Source: an uncultured Clostridia bacterium (GTDB lineage Bacteria > Bacillota > Clostridia > Oscillospirales > Oscillospiraceae). Taken from it: DNA of 5,439 nucleotides. Location of the stretch: positions 1 to 5,439 of the forward strand of contig CALICR010000180.1 of the NCBI GenBank assembly GCA_938049125.1, given 5' to 3'. Shown here piece by piece: positions 1-3,827 of this stretch; within the stretch, counting starts at the first letter, position 1; each line of letters opens with the position of its first letter. The notes under the pieces are model-generated. The model saw nothing but the letters and a program-made list of their open reading frames with translations. It was not told the DNA's origin and did not search any database. The position numbers and the translations under genes were made by a program.

Positions 1-71
1 CACGCCAAAGGCGGAACAGCCCGCTCAGTCACCTTCGGTGACAGCCCTCCCGAAGGGAGCGCCAAGGACCG
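1..71 (-). repeat. B-type repeat unit, left copy 1
   Basis: This unit begins with CACGCCAAAGGCGGAA and contains the perfect hairpin GTCACC-TTC-GGTGAC at 28-42. A weaker CCCTCCC/GGGAG palindrome follows at about 46-60. It is nearly identical to 156-227, with a few substitutions and one extra C in the second copy. Its reverse complement matches the B-type units at 3405-3466 and 3639-3700. Confidence 0.85.
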
Positions 72-155
72 GGGGCGGCGAAGCTCCCTTGCCTCTCCCT
101 TTGGGAGAGGTGGCCGAGCGCAGCGAGGACGGAGAGGGCGGGCGGAGGCGATGAC

Positions 156-227
156 CACGCCAAAGGCGGAAAAGCCCCGCTCAGTCACCTTCGGTGACAG
201 CTCTCCCGAAGGGAGCGCCAAGGGCCG
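156..227 (-). repeat. B-type repeat unit, left copy 2
   Basis: This is the second direct copy of the unit at 1-71, with the hairpin GTCACC-TTC-GGTGAC at 184-198. Its second palindrome, CTCTCCC-GAA-GGGAGCG, pairs better than that of copy 1, so the two copies have diverged mainly in this arm. It ends just before the AT-richer promoter region. Confidence 0.85.
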
Positions 228-286
228 GAACAGACAGGATACCACAACCAATTGTCCCTTTCTGTCGTCTTTGGTCGAACGAAAGT

Positions 287-300
287 GACACGATACGTGT
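287..300. promoter_or_regulatory. Operator-like inverted repeat, copy 1
   Basis: The sequence ACACG-ATA-CGTGT (288-300) is a perfect 5-bp-arm inverted repeat ten bases upstream of the -35 box. With the preceding G it shares the 13-mer GACACGATACGTG with the copy at 520-533, and a diverged copy is at 321-333. Such spacing around a strong promoter is typical of repressor or activator sites. The binding protein is not encoded in the window. Confidence 0.6.
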
Positions 301-309
301 TGAATTTTC

Positions 310-338
310 TTGACAATAACGACACGTTATGTTACACT
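310..338 (+). promoter_or_regulatory. Sigma-70-type promoter of the scaffold-capsid operon
   Basis: TTGACA at 310-315 is a perfect -35 box. It is followed by exactly 17 bp and then TACACT at 333-338, which matches four of six positions of the -10 consensus. The start of transcription should fall near 345. The promoter lies in an AT-richer island between GC-rich repeats and the GC-rich leader, and points at the scaffold gene 205 bp downstream. The 15 bp at 316-330 inside the spacer form a perfect inverted repeat, so a protein bound there would compete directly with RNA polymerase. The promoter is a direct reading of the sequence; the regulation is inference. Confidence 0.75.
316..333. promoter_or_regulatory. 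Operator-like inverted repeat, copy 2, inside the promoter spacer
   Basis: ATAACG-ACA-CGTTAT (316-330) is a perfect inverted repeat with 6-bp arms between the -35 and -10 boxes. The overlapping stretch GACACGTTATGTT (321-333) is a diverged version of the GACACGATACGTG motif found at 287 and 520. The start-to-start distance to copy 1 is 34 bp, close to three helical turns. Occupation of this site would be expected to repress the promoter. Confidence 0.6.
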
Positions 339-344
339 TTAGGT

Positions 345-519
345 GTCCCATTCGAGGGGGATGGGGCCGGGTCGTCGCCGGAAACGACCGGGCGCGCGGG
401 GCGCGCCGTCTGATCCCGAGTCGCTGCCGTTAGCAGCTGCGCGTGCCGTTGGGGCCGAATGAGAGATCGCTGCGCGATAGGCGATGCCTGCAAAGCCGGC
501 ATGATCTGTGGCTAAAAAC
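345..519 (+). other. Structured 5' leader with five predicted stem-loops
   Basis: The region between the predicted transcription start and the third operator-like site has no convincing gene but is dense in short inverted repeats. They are GGTCGT/ACGACC (370-389), GGCGCGC/GCGCGCC with a 3-nt loop (391-407), GCTGC/GCAGC (423-437), ATCGC/GCGAT (466-478) and ATGCC/GGCAT (484-502). None is followed by a run of T, so none is a standard intrinsic terminator. I recognise no known riboswitch or RNA family. It may stabilise the late mRNA, control translation of the scaffold, or be a remnant with no function. Confidence 0.45.
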
Positions 520-533
520 GACACGATACGTGA
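520..533. promoter_or_regulatory. Operator-like inverted repeat, copy 3, beside the scaffold RBS
   Basis: GACACGATACGTG (520-532) repeats copy 1 exactly and includes CACG-ATA-CGTG as a perfect inverted repeat. Only a few bases separate it from the AAAGGAG ribosome-binding site at 537-543. It could be a roadblock operator, or at the RNA level a small hairpin close to the ribosome-binding site. No good -35/-10 pair is associated with this copy. Confidence 0.55.
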
Positions 534-536
534 ATG

Positions 537-543
537 AAAGGAG
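537..543 (+). promoter_or_regulatory. RBS of the scaffold gene
   Basis: AAAGGAG ends six bases before the ATG at 550. This decides the start over the ATG at 534, which overlaps this site in another frame and has no ribosome-binding site of its own. The same AAAGGAG is used by the capsid gene and by the tail gene at 3828. Confidence 0.85.
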
Positions 544-549
544 CCGATC

Positions 550-1323
550 ATGGACAAGCATTCTGCGAAAAATTCGGGCACGAGGGTGCCCTTCGAGACC
601 CTGATCCGCGGGGAGTACCGCGAGGACTTCCAGAAGAAGGTGGAGGAAATTCTGCGCCGCCGGTTCCGGGAACGGGCGCGGGAGGAGGCCCGGGACCGGG
701 CCGGTCAGGCGGACGAAACGCCAAAGCCCGTCCCGGCGGCTGCGGCAGAGGCTGCGGCGAAGCCGGAGAAATCCGCGCCGGAACCGGAGAATCACAACGA
801 AAACACGGAGCATTCCGAAGAAATTGCGGCGGAAGCCGCACCGTCTCCCGCGCCCGGCGAGAACGCCGGGCCGGAGGCCGTCTCCCAGGAGACGCCCGCC
901 GCCGCGCCGGAGGAGGCCGCCGCCGACCCCGCCCGGGGGAGCCGCGACCCCGGCGATCCCGTCTACGCGCGCTATGCGCGGCTGGTCCGCTCCGCGGAGC
1001 TGGCCCGCCGGGCCTACCCGGACTTCGACCTCCGCAGGGAGCTGGAATCGCCACGTTTCGCGTCGCTCATCTTCCGCGGCGTGGACGCGAAGTCGGCCTA
1101 CGAGGCCGCCCACCACGACGAGATGCTCCGGGCCGCCATGGGCTATGGCGTGCGCCGCGCCGCCGAGAAGCTGAGCCGCGCCCGCATGGAGCGCCCCGCC
1201 GAAAACGGGGCCGAGGCCCAGAGCGCCGCCGTGGAGCGGCCCGACCCGCGCAGCCTCAGCGCCGCCGAGCGCGCCGACATCCGCCGCCGCGTCCTCGAGC
1301 GCGGCGAGAAGGTGCGCTTCTGA
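550..1323 (+). CDS. Putative capsid scaffolding protein
   Basis: This protein of 257 residues probably templates procapsid assembly together with the major capsid protein encoded next. Residues 14-48 form a charged helix (starting PFETLIRGEYREDFQKKVEE). Residues 50-135 are a low-complexity linker rich in Ala, Pro and Glu. Residues 136-210 are a second helical region containing YPDFDLRRELESPRFASL and GVDAKSAYEAAHHDEMLRAA. The C-terminal tail has RPAENG (215-220) and ends in a basic helix, ADIRRRVLERGEKVRF. From memory, the same order (EYKEDF-like start, YPxFDL, GVD..AYE..H.DE, RPAENG, RR..RGEKI.F end) occurs in proteins directly upstream of N4-gp56 capsid genes in gut Firmicutes phages. Position, charge, helix content and a basic C-terminus suit a scaffold, but no biochemical proof is visible. 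No protease motif is seen, so it does not look like a fused scaffold-protease. Confidence 0.65.
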   Translation: MDKHSAKNSGTRVPFETLIRGEYREDFQKKVEEILRRRFRERAREEARDRAGQADETPKPVPAAAAEAAAKPEKSAPEPENHNENTEHSEEIAAEAAPSPAPGENAGPEAVSQETPAAAPEEAAADPARGSRDPGDPVYARYARLVRSAELARRAYPDFDLRRELESPRFASLIFRGVDAKSAYEAAHHDEMLRAAMGYGVRRAAEKLSRARMERPAENGAEAQSAAVERPDPRSLSAAERADIRRRVLERGEKVRF

Positions 1324-1376
1324 CGAAATACACAACAATATGACCTGAATTTCGGGCAAAACGCCGGAAAAATCAG

Positions 1377-1383
1377 AAAGGAG
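1377..1383 (+). promoter_or_regulatory. RBS of the major capsid gene
   Basis: AAAGGAG lies 11 bases before the ATG at 1395. The spacer is unusually A/T-rich (TACAAATTTTT) for this GC-rich region, which would keep the start site unstructured and suits a protein made in large amounts. Confidence 0.8.
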
Positions 1384-1394
1384 TACAAATTTTT

Positions 1395-2660
1395 ATGCCG
1401 AATCTCAACACAAACACCACCCTCCTCAACCAGCCCGGCAACGACCTCTCGCCGGAGATCAAGACGTTTTACCGCACAGAGCTGCTGGAGGAGGGCCGCC
1501 CGAACCTGGTCCACACCCAGTTCGGCTCCCACCGGCCCCTGCCCAAGGGCAGCGGCAAGTCCATCGAATGGCGGCGCTGGGACGCCTTCCCCAAGGCCAT
1601 GACCCCGCTGACCGAGGGCGTCACCCCCGACGGCAACCGCATCAACGTCTCCTACGTGACCCAGGAGCTGCGCCAGTACGGCGACTACACCACGCTCTCC
1701 GACCAGCTGGAGCTGACCGCCGTGGACGACGTCATCCTCGAATGCACCGACAACCACGCCCGCAGCATGGCCCTGACCATCGACCACGTGACACGAAACG
1801 AGCTGCTCACGGGCCAGAACGTCGTCTACGCGCCCGCCGTGGACGGCAACGGCAAGGCCCAGGCCGTCACGTCCCGTGGCGCGCTGGACGGCAGCGCCGT
1901 GCTGACGCCCGCCCTGGTGGCCCAGGTGGCGAACCAGCTCAAGCTGGCCAACGCGCCGAAGTTCGACGGCAGCTACGTGGCCATCGTCCACCCCTGCGTG
2001 GCCTGCGACCTGCTGCGCCACGAGGAATTCATCGAGACCCACAAGTACGGCCCCAGCATCGAGAACGTCTTCGACGGCGAGGTCGGCAAGCTCTACGGCG
2101 TCCGCTTCGTCGAGACCACCGAGGCCAAGGTCTTCCGCGGCGCGCCGCTGACCGCCGCCTCCGAGACGGTCACGCTCGGGACCACCGCCGTCGCCGCCGC
2201 CGAGGGCTCCGGTACCACCGAGATCACCCTGGCCACGGCCCTGGCCGAGGGCGACCGTGTCCTCGCAGCCTCCGAGGAGGAGCCGGTGCTGCTGAACGTG
2301 GGCGGCGTCACGTATCGCTGCGTCGGCGGCACCGCGGGCACGGCGGGCAAGCTCAAGCTTGCGAAGCCCCACGCGGCCATCGCGGCGGGCGCGGTGCTCC
2401 ACCCCGGCGAGGGCGGCAGGGACGGCGCGCCGGTCTTCGCAACGCTGTTCCTCGGCAAGGGGGCCTACGGCAACGTGGACCTGGAGGACGGCACCGACGT
2501 CATCATCAAGCAGCGCGGCTCCGCCGGCAGCGGCGACCCGCTGGACCAGCGCTCCAGCGTCGGCTGGAAGAGCACCTACGCGGCGAAGATCCTGATGCCC
2601 GAATTCCTGGTCCGCGTCGAGAGCGGCAGCGCCTGCGGCGGCGGCGTCGCGGGCAACTGA
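1395..2660 (+). CDS. Major capsid protein, N4-gp56 family
   Basis: This 421-residue protein is the shell subunit of the phage head and should have the HK97 fold known for the family. Recognisable family stretches are the N-terminal IKTFYRTELLEEGRPNLVH (22-40), GKSIEWRRWDAFPKA (54-68), the TEGVTPDG loop (73-80), QYGDYTTLSDQLELTAVDD (94-112), the P-domain segment YVAIVHPCVACDLL (194-207), IENVFDGEVGKLYGVRFVETTEAKVF (222-247), and the C-terminal DPLDQRSSVGWKSTYAAKIL (381-400). A Thr/Ala/Gly-rich stretch at about 250-345 with short beta-strand-like segments looks like a surface domain inserted before the last core strands; it ends in HPGEGG. No N-terminal cleaved delta domain is evident. The gene sits 71 bp after the scaffold and overlaps the next gene by one base (TGATG). 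Length and motifs are normal for the family. Confidence 0.95.
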   Translation: MPNLNTNTTLLNQPGNDLSPEIKTFYRTELLEEGRPNLVHTQFGSHRPLPKGSGKSIEWRRWDAFPKAMTPLTEGVTPDGNRINVSYVTQELRQYGDYTTLSDQLELTAVDDVILECTDNHARSMALTIDHVTRNELLTGQNVVYAPAVDGNGKAQAVTSRGALDGSAVLTPALVAQVANQLKLANAPKFDGSYVAIVHPCVACDLLRHEEFIETHKYGPSIENVFDGEVGKLYGVRFVETTEAKVFRGAPLTAASETVTLGTTAVAAAEGSGTTEITLATALAEGDRVLAASEEEPVLLNVGGVTYRCVGGTAGTAGKLKLAKPHAAIAAGAVLHPGEGGRDGAPVFATLFLGKGAYGNVDLEDGTDVIIKQRGSAGSGDPLDQRSSVGWKSTYAAKILMPEFLVRVESGSACGGGVAGN

Positions 2661-2857
2661 TGGGGGCGGTGCGCATCCGGCTGCCGAAGGCCCGCTGCGG
2701 CGAGCCGGACTATGAGATCGTGGCCGTGAACGGGCGGCGCTGGCAGATCCTGCGCGGCGTCAGCGTGGCGGTGCCCGAGGCCGTGGCGGAGGTGCTGGAG
2801 AGCGCCCGCCGCGCCCGCCGCGAGGCGGAGCAGTTTGAGGAGGCGAGGGCGCGATGA
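2660..2857 (+). CDS. Small protein of unknown function downstream of the capsid gene
   Basis: This 65-residue protein has two visible parts. An N-terminal beta-rich half runs VRIRLPKARCGEPDYEIVAV followed by NGRRWQILRGVSVAVPEAVAEVL. The C-terminal part (48-65) is a strongly charged helix of Arg, Glu and Ala. Proteins with this plan (charged strand, NG turn, RGV.V.VP, short helical tail) commonly follow capsid genes in gut phages as I recall them, but I know no established function. A head-decoration or capsid-portal accessory role is possible and is inference. The start is coupled to the capsid stop (TGATG) and has no strong ribosome-binding site, so it probably depends on ribosomes terminating on the capsid gene. 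Its stop overlaps the next start as ATGA. Confidence 0.75.
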   Translation: MGAVRIRLPKARCGEPDYEIVAVNGRRWQILRGVSVAVPEAVAEVLESARRARREAEQFEEARAR

Positions 2858-3210
2858 CGGCACGGGAAGCCATGGACCGGACCGACGCGCTGCTGCCCAA
2901 CGCGGTGCCCGAGGCGGAAAAGCTCTGGCTTCTGGCGGAGCTGGACGGGCGGCTCCGGGAGGAGGCGGCGGACCTGCGGGGCGACGATCCCCCGGCGGCC
3001 CCGGTCTACACGGCGGCGTCGCCGCTCTGGCTCGCCGCGCCCTGGGAGAGCCTGTACCTCCACTGGCTCCAGGCGGAAATTCTCTACTTCCAGGCCGAGT
3101 ACGGCCGCTATGAGAACGCCCGCGCCCAGTTCAACAGCCTCTACCTCAGCTGGCATGCCGCCCTGATCCGCGGCGCGAGGCCGAGGGGGAACGGGAATCT
3201 CCGGTTCTGA
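2854..3210 (+). CDS. Putative head-tail connector (adaptor) protein
   Basis: This 118-residue, mostly helical protein probably binds under the portal and connects head to tail. The N-terminus has the pattern AMDRTDALLPNAVPEAEKLWLLAELDGRL (6-34), which resembles the 'R.D..PN....K..WL.ELDG.I' start of small connector-like proteins next to capsid genes in Firmicutes phages. A Pro-rich loop (43-50) follows. A long aromatic helical region, PWESLYLHWLQAEILYFQAE (63-82), and YENARAQFNSLYLSWHAAL (86-104) resemble the C-terminal helices of that family. The ATG at 2854 overlaps the previous stop (ATGA) and is preceded by GAGGAGG at 2837-2843; the ATG at 2872 is a less likely alternative. The family is suggested by pattern and by position, not by a distinctive active site. 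Confidence 0.6.
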   Translation: MTAREAMDRTDALLPNAVPEAEKLWLLAELDGRLREEAADLRGDDPPAAPVYTAASPLWLAAPWESLYLHWLQAEILYFQAEYGRYENARAQFNSLYLSWHAALIRGARPRGNGNLRF

Positions 3211-3215
3211 CCGAC

Positions 3216-3270
3216 GGGGCGTTCCGGGTACCTTATATATTATATAGTATACGGCACACCGGAGCGCCCC
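3216..3270. other. Long hairpin with AT-rich tip after the connector gene
   Basis: Arms GGGGCGTTCCGG (3216-3227) and CCGGAGCGCCCC (3259-3270) pair over 12 bp with a single T-G wobble. Further pairing continues inwards with small mismatches, ending in a tip made of TTATATATTATATAG. It begins six bases after the connector stop codon. No T-run follows on either strand, so it is not a classic intrinsic terminator. It could still block 3' exonuclease or pause polymerase. The AT-rich tip inside GC-rich arms is unlike everything else in the window, and a small mobile palindromic element is an alternative. Confidence 0.6.
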
Positions 3271-3359
3271 AAATCCCGCACACGCCGATCGGACACGCCC
3301 GCTCCGTCCCCGCTGCGCCCGGCCACCGCTCCCGGAGGGAGAGGCAAGGGGGAGAGGTT

Positions 3360-3466
3360 CGCTGCGCCCGGCCACCGCTCCCAGGGGGAGAGGCAAGAGG
3401 GATTCGCCGCACCCGCCCCTTGGCTCTCCCCTTGGGAGAGCTGTCACCGAAGGTGACTGAGAGGGC
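3360..3466 (+). repeat. 107-bp composite repeat (A+B), copy 1
   Basis: An A-type unit (3360-3404) is joined directly to a B-type unit (3405-3466). The B unit has the perfect 8-bp stem GCTCTCCC-CTT-GGGAGAGC and a small TCACC-GAA-GGTGA hairpin. The same A+B composite, of identical length, recurs at 3594-3700. Confidence 0.8.
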
Positions 3467-3593
3467 AATTGCGGCCTCGCTCCACCCTCTCCGTCCTCGC
3501 TCCGCTCGGCCACCTCTCCCAGCGGGAGAGGCAAGAGGGGGAGGTTCGCTGCGCCCGGCCACCGCTCTCCCAGAGGGAGCGGCAGGGGATGCC

Positions 3594-3700
3594 CGCTGCG
3601 CCCGGCCACCTCTCCCAGAGGGAGAGGCAAGAGGGATTCGCCGCACCCGCCCCTTGGCGCGCCCCTTGGGAGCGCTGTCACCGAAGGGGACGGAGAGGGC
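3594..3700 (+). repeat. 107-bp composite repeat (A+B), copy 2
   Basis: This copy matches 3360-3466 base for base in length with few differences. In the B stem the third pair changed from T-A to G-C on both sides, while the fifth pair became a G-A mismatch, giving GCGCGCCC-CTT-GGGAGCGC. The following TCACCGAAGGGGA has lost one pair of the small hairpin found in copy 1. Confidence 0.8.
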
Positions 3701-3810
3701 GCAAGTCTTTCGTGTACTGGCAAACCTGGGGGACTCCAATCACGCAATTTCTTCCGGAAAGAGACGGAACAATTTTGAGAAAATCAACGAAAATGCACGA
3801 AATAGTTCAA
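3701..3810. other. AT-richer intergenic stretch before the tail gene
   Basis: Base composition falls from very GC-rich to AT-rich towards the tail gene. I find no convincing gene and no good promoter: a TTGAGA at 3775-3780 has only a poor -10 candidate (CGAAAT) 17 bp later. The start of the stretch (CAAACCTGGGGGACTCC, 3721-3737) looks like half of a palindrome whose second half is missing, so a repeat may be truncated here. Transcription of the tail gene may therefore come from a non-consensus promoter or from read-through. Confidence 0.4.
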
Positions 3811-3812
3811 GG

Positions 3813-3819
3813 AAAGGAG
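3813..3819 (+). promoter_or_regulatory. RBS of the tail gene
   Basis: AAAGGAG lies eight bases before the ATG at 3828. It fixes the start of the long + strand frame, which has no other well-placed start codon nearby. Confidence 0.85.
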
Positions 3820-3827
3820 CGAACTCT

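Larger units (their letters stand above)
1..230. repeat. Left array of palindromic intergenic repeats
   Basis: This gene-free stretch contains three repeat units. Two are direct copies of one unit (1-71 and 156-227). Between them lies a second unit type (about 86-143) with a perfect 8-bp stem, CCTCTCCC/GGGAGAGG with loop TTT, at 92-110. Read on the opposite strand, both unit types match units of the array at 3311-3700, so the two arrays are inverted relative to each other. Similar CTCTCCC...GGGAGAG and TCACCTTCGGTGA palindromes are, from memory, scattered between genes in gut Clostridia, which makes a REP-like or MITE-like element the best description. No transposase is present. The array begins at the window edge and may extend further left. 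Confidence 0.85.
3311..3700 (+). repeat. Right array of palindromic intergenic repeats
   Basis: At least seven units lie end to end. A-type units at 3311-3359, 3360-3404, about 3484-3546, 3547-3593 and 3594-3638 mostly begin CGCTGCGCCCGGCCACC; the unit at 3484 has a diverged start. Their core palindrome is CC[T/G]CTCCC-NNN-GGGAGAGG, perfect at 3513-3531 and 3609-3627. B-type units at 3405-3466 and 3639-3700 begin CGCCGCACCCGCCCCTTGG and contain a palindrome of about 8 bp followed by TCACCGAAGG. Both types occur in reverse orientation at 1-230. The units are closely packed without unique spacers, so this is not a CRISPR array. No coding sequence is supported here. Confidence 0.85.

Noticed and set aside
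276..287. LexA-like site beginning CGAACGAAAGTG
   Set aside because: Only the left half matches the Gram-positive SOS box; the right GTTCG half is missing.
361..462. Possible 33-residue leader peptide starting MGPGRRRKRPG
   Set aside because: The G-rich stretch before the ATG is directly adjacent to it with no proper spacing. There is no stop-linked attenuator or T-run, so nothing supports translation.
534..1343. Alternative + strand frame covering the whole scaffold gene
   Set aside because: Its ATG overlaps the scaffold ribosome-binding site and has none of its own. The product is an Arg/Gly/Pro-rich string without known motifs, while the 550 frame matches a known pattern.
430..1359. Long reverse-strand open frame opposite the scaffold gene
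   Set aside because: It is a by-product of high GC in the third codon position of the + strand gene. It has no ribosome-binding site or family resemblance and is rich in Arg, Gly and Ala.
1143..2402. Reverse-strand open frame opposite the capsid gene
   Set aside because: It is antisense to a clearly recognised capsid gene and has no start signals.
3216..3278. Intrinsic terminator after the head operon
   Set aside because: The hairpin is strong but is followed by AAATCCCG rather than a T-run, and no T-run follows on the other strand.
3311..3700. CRISPR-like array
   Set aside because: Units vary in length and sequence, are palindromic, and have no regular unique spacers. No cas genes are present.
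3775..3803. Promoter before the tail gene (TTGAGA, 17 bp, CGAAAT)
   Set aside because: The -10 candidate matches the consensus poorly and AT-richness alone would produce such a hit.
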